Assembly: GCF_006538165.1 (NCBI RefSeq) | Contig: NZ_BDLU01000024.1 | Location: forward strand, 55,819 to 119,818 | Length of the DNA stretch: 64,000 bases | Direction: 5' to 3' | Origin: Komagataeibacter diospyri | Lineage (GTDB): Bacteria; Pseudomonadota; Alphaproteobacteria; Acetobacterales; Acetobacteraceae | Part shown: positions 44,922 to 53,381 of the stretch, piece by piece | Layout: each line of letters begins with the position of its first letter | Numbering within the stretch: position 1 is the first letter of the stretch | The notes under the pieces: generated by a model | Told to the model about the DNA's origin: nothing | The model's input: only the letters and a program-made list of their open reading frames with translations | Database searches by the model: none | Made by a program: the position numbers and the translations under genes

Positions 44922-46390
44922 TATTTGCTCCCTCCCTTGCCCTGCTGCAACACACCTTCGCTCAGCCCGGCTGAACGCTGCACGAATTCCAGTGCGCCGT
45001 TCCAGTCAAAGTTACGATAGACCGCAGCCAGATGCGCAAACGGCGGGGCCTGCGCAAACAGCTGGAATGTCAGACGATGGCCAGCATAATCGGAATTGAG
45101 CATGTCACGGGCATAGGCCAGCAGCTTGCGCCGGTCCTCGGCCGGCCATGTTTCATTGATGGAATAGAATTTTTCCATCCATGGTGCAGTTTCAGGGTCA
45201 CGGAATGTCGCCACATCCGGCGTGACACAGATCTGCCCACCACACAGTTCGCGCGTCAGGTGCATCATTTCATGCAGCTTGGAACATGCAAGCACACGCC
45301 CGGCCATAAGCAGCGACTGGTTGGGCATGAGCAGGCCACCGGGGCTTTCTTCCGCCATGGCAATGGACGCCGTCAGGTGGGCATTGATCCCTTCACGGTA
45401 ACAGGCAAGGGTCGCCAGTTTCTCCTGCACCGCCTGCTGGCGGTCCAGTCCGGTCTGGCGCACGTTGAACATGGCGGCGCCGATCATCATGTCGGCCAGC
45501 TTCTGGTTACGCTGCACAAAGGCAAACGCGCTGTAGCGATGCAGTGTCGCGCGGATGAAGGTTGCAGCCTTGGTGTGCCGGTAGAACAGCACGTTTTCCC
45601 ACGGGATCAGCACGTCATCGAAAATGACAAGGGCTTCGACCTCGTCATACCGGTTGGACAGCGGATAATCCTCGATCGGCGCGCGCCCGGCAAATCCGGT
45701 GCGACAGATGAATTTCAGGTTGGGCGAGGAAAAATCACAGATGAACCCGACCGCGTAATCAGACAGTTCGGCATCACCCCAGTTGGCAATGGTGGGCTTG
45801 GTGAATGCCTGGTTGGCGTAAGCCGCCGCCGTTTCATACTTGGCGCCACGGACAATGATGCCCGCATCCGTTTCGCGCACGACATGCAGCAGCATGTCCG
45901 GATCCTGGTCCTGCGGCCGCTTGGAACGGTCCCCCTTGGGGTCTGTATTGGCCGAGACATGGAACGGGTCCGCATACATCGCCTTATGCACGTGATGACG
46001 GATATTTTCCGCGAACTGGGGATTGACCTCGTTCAGGATATCCTGCCCGTCATACAGGGACCACATCTCGCCAATCGTCTCGTCACCGACACGCGTGACG
46101 ATGCCTCCTACTTCATCCAGCACGGTGTCAGTGGCGATACGCTTCGCCTTCCAGTCTTCCTGCGTATGGGGCAACTGCAGGGCCAGCGGGGCTTCATTTC
46201 CCTTGTCATCCGTATAGACAAGTCGGTCACGGAAAGCCGCTTCATGCTGCATGTCATACATCCGCGCACGGATGGAAACGATGGGCCTGAACATCGGATG
46301 CGTCGTGACATCCTTCACCCGTTCGCCATTCATCCATATCCGCCTGCCATCACGGATGGAGTCCAGATACTGCTGTCCTGTACGGATCAT
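44921..46390 (-). CDS. HpaB-type FADH2-dependent monooxygenase (4-hydroxyphenylacetate 3-hydroxylase family)
   Basis: A 489-residue large component of a two-component flavin monooxygenase. It has the acyl-CoA dehydrogenase-like fold: an N-terminal TGQQYLDSIRDGRRIWMNGERV typical of HpaB/PvcC, the middle ALVIFDDVLIPWENVLFYR motif and a C-terminal helical domain. Reduced FAD would come from the flavin reductase encoded 15 nt upstream. Family members hydroxylate phenols but also heterocycles. In this island the likely substrate is an imidazole or related ring; that is inference. Confidence 0.9.
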   Translation of the reverse strand: MIRTGQQYLDSIRDGRRIWMNGERVKDVTTHPMFRPIVSIRARMYDMQHEAAFRDRLVYTDDKGNEAPLALQLPHTQEDWKAKRIATDTVLDEVGGIVTRVGDETIGEMWSLYDGQDILNEVNPQFAENIRHHVHKAMYADPFHVSANTDPKGDRSKRPQDQDPDMLLHVVRETDAGIIVRGAKYETAAAYANQAFTKPTIANWGDAELSDYAVGFICDFSSPNLKFICRTGFAGRAPIEDYPLSNRYDEVEALVIFDDVLIPWENVLFYRHTKAATFIRATLHRYSAFAFVQRNQKLADMMIGAAMFNVRQTGLDRQQAVQEKLATLACYREGINAHLTASIAMAEESPGGLLMPNQSLLMAGRVLACSKLHEMMHLTRELCGGQICVTPDVATFRDPETAPWMEKFYSINETWPAEDRRKLLAYARDMLNSDYAGHRLTFQLFAQAPPFAHLAAVYRNFDWNGALEFVQRSAGLSEGVLQQGKGGSK

Positions 46391-46405
46391 GAATTATCTT
46401 CCTGC

Positions 46406-46873
46406 TCAAGAATTATGAAGAACGGGTTCCGGCCGGTGAAATGCCCGACGGAAATGCAGCAGCGTCATTGCGGGCTGCAGATAGGTATGCTGGACGCCAC
46501 CAATAATCACCCTGTGCGTCCCGACATCGACGGACTGTTCGAGGGTGCAGTCAAAGGATGCCAGCGCCCCGTCAAGCAGCCATCCCCCTGCCTGCCCCGG
46601 CTTCCAGGCCGCACAGCCGAAATCGAATGCTGGGAAGACCCCGGCCCGGCCAGCGAAGTTTTCCGCCACCCCGACATGGTCGTGCGACAGCATATTGATG
46701 ACGAAACAGCCATTTTCGATAATGGCGGCAAAAGCCGGACTGCGCCGGTTGATGCACGCCATCATCATTGGCGGATCAGCGGACGCGGATGTGACGGAAC
46801 TGACGGTAATGCCCAACCGCCCGGCGGGGCCGTCCGTGGTGATCACGGCCACGGGAGCTGCAACATGCCCCAT
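46406..46873 (-). CDS. Flavin reductase (HpaC-like), possible N-terminal frameshift
   Basis: The 155-residue reductase component supplying FADH2 to the neighbouring monooxygenase. GITVSSVTSASADPPMMMACINRRSP and GCFVINMLSHDH are the flavin_reduct domain signatures. Homologous sequence continues upstream of the ATG at 46873 in the same frame (EREQFVAA), but that frame has no ordinary start codon before a stop at 46967-46969. An ATG in another frame at 46913-46915 would join it if one base were inserted near 46898, so the true N-terminus may be frameshifted. The gene may still work from 46873. Confidence 0.8.
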   Translation of the reverse strand: MGHVAAPVAVITTDGPAGRLGITVSSVTSASADPPMMMACINRRSPAFAAIIENGCFVINMLSHDHVGVAENFAGRAGVFPAFDFGCAAWKPGQAGGWLLDGALASFDCTLEQSVDVGTHRVIIGGVQHTYLQPAMTLLHFRRAFHRPEPVLHNS

Positions 46874-47079
46874 GGCCGCGACAAACTGTTCACGTTCGGA
46901 TGATCCCTGCCCATGTTGTGATACCGATGTCTGGGTGGATATGGCACGTCTCCCGAAAACCAGTGCTTATGACCATGGGATATTCGAACGGAGATTCATT
47001 CCGCTAAAGAAATATATATCGAAGATGCACCTCAGAAAAACCGAAGCAATAATGATTGATCAAAGGTTATTGCAATGCT

Positions 47080-47757
47080 CTACTCATCTCCCGGCACACC
47101 ATATGAAGGGGCCTGGGCGGGATGCAGCGCACGCTGGACATAATCATACATCTGGGGTTTCCATACAGCCCACAGTTCCGTCAGACGCGCGACCGGATTT
47201 TCGCCCCAGTCCACCCGCAGATCCGCAAGCGGCCACTGTTCACGGTCAACCACCAGCATGCCAGCGGAATAGACAGGTCCGGCTTCGCCGCCCGCATCCG
47301 CACCAGCCTGCAATGCCAGCAGTATCCGCTCCCCCAGTTCAAGGGACGGGTCGCCCTTTTCAAACGCAGCAACAATTGCTGCCGACACATCCGCATTGGC
47401 CAGCAGGTTGCCGGCGGATACGATATTCTTGCCAAAGGCTTCGGCATGGGTGCCCAGCGTGCTGTCGCCAGACCATGCGGCCCCGTGGCCACTGCTGTCG
47501 ATAAAGGTCATCTGCCGGTATGGTGCATGGGTTGCGACGCGGGCCATGACAACCTGGCATTCAGCGGGTGTCAGTCCGCGTTCCAGCAGGTCGAGAGCCA
47601 TTGGCCCCAGTCGCGGGTCAGTTACATTCTGCGACGTGACCGCCCCCACGCCCGCGCGGGCATAGGCGCAGCGGGCCGCCACGGCGGGCGACGACGATAC
47701 GACCGCCACCCCGAACTGCCCGGTGCGCGCGCAATGCGCAACGATGGAAAATGTCAT
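47080..47757 (-). CDS. DUF1028 domain protein (putative Ntn-type hydrolase)
   Basis: A 225-residue protein of the DUF1028 family, proposed to have an Ntn-hydrolase fold and amidase-like activity. MTFSIVAHCARTGQFGVAVVSSSPAVAARCAYARAGVGAVTSQ and LGPMALDLLERGLTP are signature stretches, with GVAVVSS near the start. The ATG at 47757 follows a purine-rich site AAAGGAAAGGCAGG. It is upstream of flavin reductase, monooxygenase and RidA on one strand, 206 nt away. It would hydrolyse an amide or ring-opened product. Confidence 0.85.
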   Translation of the reverse strand: MTFSIVAHCARTGQFGVAVVSSSPAVAARCAYARAGVGAVTSQNVTDPRLGPMALDLLERGLTPAECQVVMARVATHAPYRQMTFIDSSGHGAAWSGDSTLGTHAEAFGKNIVSAGNLLANADVSAAIVAAFEKGDPSLELGERILLALQAGADAGGEAGPVYSAGMLVVDREQWPLADLRVDWGENPVARLTELWAVWKPQMYDYVQRALHPAQAPSYGVPGDE

Positions 47758-47861
47758 GATCCTGCCTTTCCTTTTTTATCCTGTTTCATCCGATCCGGCG
47801 CCACCTGCCGCCATGCGGTCCCTGGTCCCGTCGTGACAGACACAGCAGCCGGAGCCACCCC

Positions 47862-48779
47862 ATGCGTTTCACACTGAAACAGATCGAATATTTTGTCGCG
47901 GCTGCCGAAACGGGGTCGATTACTGCAGCATCCAGGCGGGTTCATATCTCCCAGCCATCCATTTCCGCCGCCATCGCCCAGCTTGAGGCCGTGTTCGGGA
48001 TTACCCTGTTCATCCGCCACCATGCCGCCGGGCTGTCCCTGACACAGGAAGGCCACAGCTTCCTGCGTGAATCCCGTAACCTGCTGCTTCATGCCACCGA
48101 ACTGGACATGACCGCATCCGGCCTGTCGGGGCAGGTCAGTGGCCTGATTGAAGTGGGCTGCATGGCAACGCTGTATTCCCTGATCGTGCCGGACCTGCTG
48201 CAGGAATTCGAAACCCGCCACCCCGATGCCCAACTGCGCATTATCGCCGGCCATCACAGTGAACTGATTGAAAAGCTGCGCAATGGCGAAATCTGCGCCA
48301 TGCTGGCCTATGACCTGAACATGCCGCAGGATCTTGATTTTTTCCCGCTGGCCGCCCTGCCTCCCTTTGCCTTTGTATCGGCACAGCACCGTCTGGCCCG
48401 CAGGCGGCATATCGTCCTGTCGGAACTGGAACACGAACCCTTCCTGTTGCTGGACCTGCCGCTGTCACGGGATTATTTCCTGTCCCTGTTTTCCCATGCG
48501 GGCATCGTGCCCAGCATAATGGGACGGTTCCAGAGCATTGATGTCATCCGTTCGCTGGTTGCGCGCGGCGAAGGCTACAGTCTGGCCAATGCGCGCCCGC
48601 GCAACAAGGCAGCGCTGGATGGCAGGCCGCTGGCCTATCTTGCGCTCAAGGACACACCCCAGCCGCTGCTGTATGGTACGGCCACGATCGCGAACATACG
48701 GCAGACGGCGCGGGCGACGGCCTTCCTGCAGGTATGCCGTGAACTGCTTGCGGGAAAGCCCCTGCCGGGCAGCGACTAG
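47862..48779 (+). CDS. LysR-family transcriptional regulator
   Basis: A 305-residue regulator. The winged helix at the N-terminus (MRFTLKQIEYFVAAAETGSITAASRRVHISQPSISAAIAQLE) and the periplasmic-binding-like effector domain (IVPDLLQEFETRHPDAQLRIIAG) are typical. It is divergent from the DUF1028/monooxygenase unit (105 nt) and convergent with the ArgE-type gene. It probably controls the monooxygenase operon, and perhaps the ArgE/amidohydrolase pair, in response to an unknown pathway compound. Confidence 0.92.
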   Translation: MRFTLKQIEYFVAAAETGSITAASRRVHISQPSISAAIAQLEAVFGITLFIRHHAAGLSLTQEGHSFLRESRNLLLHATELDMTASGLSGQVSGLIEVGCMATLYSLIVPDLLQEFETRHPDAQLRIIAGHHSELIEKLRNGEICAMLAYDLNMPQDLDFFPLAALPPFAFVSAQHRLARRRHIVLSELEHEPFLLLDLPLSRDYFLSLFSHAGIVPSIMGRFQSIDVIRSLVARGEGYSLANARPRNKAALDGRPLAYLALKDTPQPLLYGTATIANIRQTARATAFLQVCRELLAGKPLPGSD

Positions 48780-48790
48780 GGCCAGCCGCC

Positions 48791-49954
48791 TTACGCCACG
48801 CACAACGTATCAACAATACGGGCCAGAAAGGCGTCGCCCGCAGCCAGTTCATCACGGGTAATGTATTCATCCGCCTTATGGGCACGGTCAATTGATCCGG
48901 GGCCGCATATCACGGTGGGCAATGTCAGTTCCTGCTGGAACAGTCCCGCTTCCGTCCCGAAGCCGATGGTGGTCACCGCATTATGCTGGCTGGCCTGCAG
49001 GGCAATATTACGGATGGCGGTATCCGGTTCGGACACAAGGCCGGGATATTCATTGGTGATTTCGAAATCGATTGCCCCACCGGGATAATCGGCCACCACA
49101 ACCGCTGCGCGTTCGCGCAACTGCTTCAGCCATATATCAGCAGACTGTCCGGGCAGCAGACGCATTTCGAACTGCAGTTCGCACCGATCGGGGACGATAT
49201 TCAGCGCAACCCCGCCATTTATCAACCCGACCTGTGCCGTGTTGAATGGCACCTCAAATGACGGATCCTGTGTCGGGGCATCCATCATCTCCACCTGGAT
49301 GCGCGCGACTTCCTGTGCCATGCGTGCTGCGATCTGGATGGCGTTGCACCCCAGCATGGGATTGGCGGAATGCGCCGCGCGGCCGTGGCATATGATGCGT
49401 GCGGCCACCTTTCCCTTATGGGCTACGGCTACCTGCAGACCGGTTGGCTCTCCCACGATACAGCCCTGCGCCGTGATTGCGTGTTCACGCAGAAACGCCA
49501 GAAGGGAACGCACGCCCACGCAGCCGATTTCCTCATCACAGGAAATGGCGAAATGCAGGGGGCGCCGCAATTCTCTGTTAGCCGCATATCGTGCCGCAGT
49601 CAGCATACAGGCCAGAAAACCCTTCATGTCACTGCTGCCGCGCGCAAACAGCTTTCCGTCGCGATCCGTCAGGCTGAATGGGTCGCACGTCCATGCCTGC
49701 CCCTGCACCGGCACAACATCACTGTGACCGGACAGGACAATACCCTGTCCAGTGTCTGGTCCGATCGTGGCAAACAGGCCATAACGATCCGTCTCATCAT
49801 GCCGCACGACCGTAAGGGTGGCGTTCACCGCACGGAACTGCTGCGCATACCATTCGATCAGGTCAAGATTACTTTCCCTGCTCAGGGTCGGCCATGCAAC
49901 CAGATGCGCAAGGGCTGCAACGGTCGGATTACTGTCATGCAGCAGGGATGTCAT
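48791..49954 (-). CDS. ArgE/DapE-type M20 deacylase
   Basis: A 387-residue zinc peptidase-family amidohydrolase similar to acetylornithine deacetylase. Metal and catalytic residues are visible: H77/D79 in LSGHSDVVP, D109 in GSSDMKGF, E141-E142 in SCDEEIG, and the dimerisation domain with CHGRAAHSANPMLG. The start at 49954 (MTSLLHDSN) has GGAG 8 nt upstream; the longer frame from 50143 runs through the palindrome. Biosynthetic ArgE is not expected beside hut genes, so it likely cleaves an N-acyl or N-formyl amino acid made in the island pathway. Confidence 0.88.
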   Translation of the reverse strand: MTSLLHDSNPTVAALAHLVAWPTLSRESNLDLIEWYAQQFRAVNATLTVVRHDETDRYGLFATIGPDTGQGIVLSGHSDVVPVQGQAWTCDPFSLTDRDGKLFARGSSDMKGFLACMLTAARYAANRELRRPLHFAISCDEEIGCVGVRSLLAFLREHAITAQGCIVGEPTGLQVAVAHKGKVAARIICHGRAAHSANPMLGCNAIQIAARMAQEVARIQVEMMDAPTQDPSFEVPFNTAQVGLINGGVALNIVPDRCELQFEMRLLPGQSADIWLKQLRERAAVVVADYPGGAIDFEITNEYPGLVSEPDTAIRNIALQASQHNAVTTIGFGTEAGLFQQELTLPTVICGPGSIDRAHKADEYITRDELAAGDAFLARIVDTLCVA

Positions 49955-50306
49955 GTTCGCTCCATCATCAGGGCCATGCACCTTATCGTAAGACAGTCCG
50001 GAGGCATCGCCTGCTCGGAAGTTTCTATGCCAAAGAGAGAAACTTCCGATGGGCTGCATCCATGTAAGGCAACGGGCCTGACAATGGCACCATGCCTCTG
50101 CCCGCATTGTTCTCAAACCGGCGGAAGCGGCACAACCAACCAATTGAAAACAATATGCTATTCACTGATTCATTCTGTCAGCAGGTCTGGCTTGCCTGTT
50201 ACCGCCGGTTCGTGAACCGACGTGTCGTCAGCGGCCATGGCATACCCTTACATTCAAGAAACAATATGCTCTAATCACACCATATTTCCACCTCAGGAAC
50301 AGATCC
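49955..50306. other. Divergent promoter region of the deacylase and amidohydrolase
   Basis: A 352-nt gap with an 11-bp inverted repeat at 50016-50048 and a 12-bp direct repeat aaacaatatgct ending at 50159 and at 50270. These look like regulator-binding features. Confidence 0.5.
50016..50048. promoter_or_regulatory. Perfect 11-bp inverted repeat, candidate operator
   Basis: cggaagtttct and its complement agaaacttccg are separated by 11 nt. It lies 62-94 nt upstream of the ArgE-type gene and about 260 nt before the amidohydrolase. Size and spacing fit a LysR-type or similar dimer site; the LysR protein at 47862 is the nearest candidate. Confidence 0.5.
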
Positions 50307-51926
50307 ATGCCCCTCGACCTTGCCATCATCAATGCTGACATTCACGGCCATGCCCCACCCGTCAATGCAGTCGGCATCATGGACGGACATATCGTGGCGA
50401 TCGGCACATCATCCGACATCATGGAGCAATGTGTCCCGACAACCGTCATCCGTGATCTGGGCGGCATGTTCCTGATGCCGGGCTTTATTGATGTCCACAT
50501 GCATATTGCCATGGCCGCTGACTATCTTTCCGCCATCGGGCTGCGGGATGTACGGACCATGAAGGCCCTGCTGGAAAGGGTGGCGGCATGGGCGGCGGCA
50601 CATCCCGACACGCCATGGATCCGCGGTCTGGAATGGAGCTATGGCTATCCCGACCTGCCCGATGGCGAATTCGATGCGCGCATGATTGACAGCATCCTGC
50701 CAGACCGTCCGGTAATCCTGACATCGGGCATGGCGCATGCAGCATGGGCGAATTCGCGTGCCATGGAAATTGCCGGGATTACCCGCGATACCCCCGACCC
50801 GGAAAATGGTGAAATCGTCCGCCGCGCCGATGGCACGCCATCGGGCTGGCTGAAGGAAGACGCTGTCAGCCTTGTCACCAGCCATATCCCGCCCATGACC
50901 CGACCGGAAATGGATCACGCGCTGGGTCTGGTGCTGGATACGGCATCCCGGCTGGGCATCACCCGTATGCAGAGTGCCGCGTATGACGAAGCCTACCTGC
51001 CGCTGCTGTCGGCGCGGGATGCGGCAGGCACGCTGCCGGTCCGCATCGGGATGATGACGGAAATAGAACCCGATCCCGGCCTGACGCCGCAGCGCCTGCG
51101 CGAAGCACTGGACCTGCGTGCACGCTATGACAATGCCATGGTGCGCCTGGACGGCATCAAGTTCTTCCTTGATGGCGTGCTGGAATCCCATACCGGCTAC
51201 ATGCCCGAAGGATATGCGGACCAGCCTGATGCACGCGGTACCCTGCTATGGGACCGCACGGCCTATATTGATGCGGTTCGGACCGGCGTGGAAAACGGGC
51301 TGGACATATGGACCCATGCCATCGGGCCGGGCGCGATCCATCTGGCCCTTGATGCGGCAGAAATCGCAGGCAACAGCCCGAACCGTGCGCGTATCCGCGT
51401 GGAACATGCCGAACTGCCGTATCCCGATGATATTACCCGCTTTGCCAGCACTTCCACCATTGCCAGCATGCAGCCAGTCATGATTGCGCCAGCCGATGAA
51501 TGGATGGGCATGGAAGGGGTATGGAAAAAACGTGTGGGGGACAATCGCGCGCAACTGGCATTCCCGCTGCGCGCGCTGCTGGATGCGGATAGCATGCTGG
51601 CGTTCGGGACGGACTGGCCGATTGTATCCCTTGATCCCCTGCGCGGGCTGCGCAAGGCCGTCCTGCGCCGTCCCATCGGGGCACCTGCATCAGAAGCATG
51701 GATCCCGACACAGGCAATCAGCTTGCCCGAAGCATTCGACAGCTATACCAGCAAGGCAGCGGTGGCCGCCGGACGGGAACGGTATGAAGGTCGTATTGCA
51801 CTGGCCTACCGCGCGGATATTGCCGTGCTGTCGGGCAACCCCTTCGGGATGGATCCGGACAGCCTGCCGGACCTGAAATGCATGCTGACGGTCACGGCAG
51901 GCCGTATTGTGCACGATCTTATCTGA
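50307..51926 (+). CDS. Amidohydrolase family protein (YtcJ/Amidohydro_3-like)
   Basis: A 539-residue metal-dependent hydrolase. An N-terminal small barrel precedes GFIDVHMHIAMA (HxH metal ligands). Later come IWTHAIGPGAIHLAL (histidine), VEHAELP and the aspartate in FGTDWPIVSLDPL. The YtcJ/NfdA-like branch hydrolyses N-substituted amides, including formamides. It stands divergent from the ArgE-type deacylase with shared repeats between, and its stop overlaps the convergent permease by 8 nt. Substrate unknown; formyl or formimino compounds are possible given the hut setting. Confidence 0.88.
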   Translation: MPLDLAIINADIHGHAPPVNAVGIMDGHIVAIGTSSDIMEQCVPTTVIRDLGGMFLMPGFIDVHMHIAMAADYLSAIGLRDVRTMKALLERVAAWAAAHPDTPWIRGLEWSYGYPDLPDGEFDARMIDSILPDRPVILTSGMAHAAWANSRAMEIAGITRDTPDPENGEIVRRADGTPSGWLKEDAVSLVTSHIPPMTRPEMDHALGLVLDTASRLGITRMQSAAYDEAYLPLLSARDAAGTLPVRIGMMTEIEPDPGLTPQRLREALDLRARYDNAMVRLDGIKFFLDGVLESHTGYMPEGYADQPDARGTLLWDRTAYIDAVRTGVENGLDIWTHAIGPGAIHLALDAAEIAGNSPNRARIRVEHAELPYPDDITRFASTSTIASMQPVMIAPADEWMGMEGVWKKRVGDNRAQLAFPLRALLDADSMLAFGTDWPIVSLDPLRGLRKAVLRRPIGAPASEAWIPTQAISLPEAFDSYTSKAAVAAGRERYEGRIALAYRADIAVLSGNPFGMDPDSLPDLKCMLTVTAGRIVHDLI

Positions 51927-53319
51927 CGACAGGGCGCGCGGGGGCATCCGACTGTCGGCATATCAGCCAGTAAGCCAGGCCGGGCAGCAGGATTCCCACC
52001 ACCCATGACAGGTCAACCCCGTCCATCTGCCGTGCCATCAGGCCGGAATACAGATCATTTGAAATAAAGGGTACCTGCACAACAATACCCATGATGTAAC
52101 AGAAAATGGCCGGTCGGTTGAAACGCCCGTATATGCCGCCATCATGCTGGAAAAAGGACCGGATATCATAATCGCCATGCCGGATCAGGTAATAATCAAC
52201 CAGATTGATTGCCGTCCACGGGGACAGGACCGCCAGCAGGAATTCAATGAAGCTGTTCAGGATATGCAGTATGTCGCCGCTCAGCATGATGGTCAGCAGT
52301 ACGGACAGCAGCAGCAGCCCACCCGCCAGCAGCCCGCGACTGCGCGCCGAAGGCCGCCAGGTCGGCCACATGGTATAAAACAGGGTCATGCAGGACAGGG
52401 CCGCGCAATAGATCTGCATCGTGCATGAAACCGTGATCGAAATCAGGACAATGCCAAGCAGGACATAGGCCGGCAGCGCATAATGCACCTGGATCGCGGT
52501 ATAGAAATTCCCAGCCCATGCGGTACTACCGATATAGGCCCCCAGAAAGGTAGGGACCGCAGTTCCAATGATGCTGCCCGTCATGCACGACCAGAATGCA
52601 TCGCGTTCGGGTGTATCGGCTGGCAGATAACGCGAATAATCCGATACATACGGTGCATACGCTACCTGCCACAGCACCCCGATCGAGACAGCCGCCACAA
52701 AATCATGCATGCCGGGAACCGCCATCAACGGCTGGACCGGCAGGGCATGCAGGTAAAACAGGAAAAAAGACGCAAGGGCAAAGAACGCCGTAGCTGCCAC
52801 ATAGGTAAAGCCAACCACAAAACGTTCAATCCACCCATGCCCGACAATACACAGCGACAGGATGGCTGCAGCCAGGACATAGACGGGTAACTGGTGTGGT
52901 GGACCGCCCAGGGCCTGCTGCACCTGTTCACGTCCGATGGCCAGCAATGTCGCCGTAAACCCCACATACATGACAATGACGACAACAATGACCAGCAGCG
53001 CCCCATAGGCCCCGAACTGACCACGTGTCTGCTGCATCTGCGGAATACCCAGATGCGGCCCCTGCGCGGCGTGCAGGGCCATGAACATGCCCCCCACCCC
53101 ATTGCCGACCAGAATGGCAAGGGCCGCCCAGAACAGCGAAAGATGACAGACCTGGCAGTAGATCAGGCCTGTCAGGATCGCGAGTATGTTCTGGTTCGCC
53201 CCCAGCCAGACCAGACACAGCCCACGCGTATTTCCCCGGCGCCGGTCTGCCGGTATGGGGAAAATCGTATCTTCCTCAACGGCCAGAACCGAATTGCGCA
53301 ATGGTGCGTCAATGTCCAT
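51919..53319 (-). CDS. NCS1-family permease (second copy)
   Basis: A 466-residue paralogue of the permease at 38467. RGLCLVWLGANQNILAILTGL, GPHLGIPQMQQTRGQFGAYG, APYVSDYSRYLP and LSPWTAINLVDYYLIRHGDYDIRSFF correspond to the same positions. The start at 53319 has GGAG 9 nt upstream; a TTG at 53337 is less likely. It is the last gene of the HisD/kinase/permease unit, so it may import the substrate of those enzymes. Its stop overlaps the amidohydrolase end. Confidence 0.9.
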   Translation of the reverse strand: MDIDAPLRNSVLAVEEDTIFPIPADRRRGNTRGLCLVWLGANQNILAILTGLIYCQVCHLSLFWAALAILVGNGVGGMFMALHAAQGPHLGIPQMQQTRGQFGAYGALLVIVVVIVMYVGFTATLLAIGREQVQQALGGPPHQLPVYVLAAAILSLCIVGHGWIERFVVGFTYVAATAFFALASFFLFYLHALPVQPLMAVPGMHDFVAAVSIGVLWQVAYAPYVSDYSRYLPADTPERDAFWSCMTGSIIGTAVPTFLGAYIGSTAWAGNFYTAIQVHYALPAYVLLGIVLISITVSCTMQIYCAALSCMTLFYTMWPTWRPSARSRGLLAGGLLLLSVLLTIMLSGDILHILNSFIEFLLAVLSPWTAINLVDYYLIRHGDYDIRSFFQHDGGIYGRFNRPAIFCYIMGIVVQVPFISNDLYSGLMARQMDGVDLSWVVGILLPGLAYWLICRQSDAPARPVVR

Positions 53320-53381
53320 ATACGGCAACTCCTTCAATAACAGGGGATCACTGTTATCAGATTGGTTCCGAAATGATATTT

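Noticed and set aside
45032..46903. 623-codon plus-strand open frame
   Set aside because: It is antisense to the monooxygenase and flavin reductase genes, has no recognisable domain and a composition typical of shadow frames in GC-rich DNA.
48791..49954. Arginine biosynthesis argE
   Set aside because: The family match is good, but the location in a catabolic island, divergent from an amidohydrolase, argues for another N-acyl substrate.
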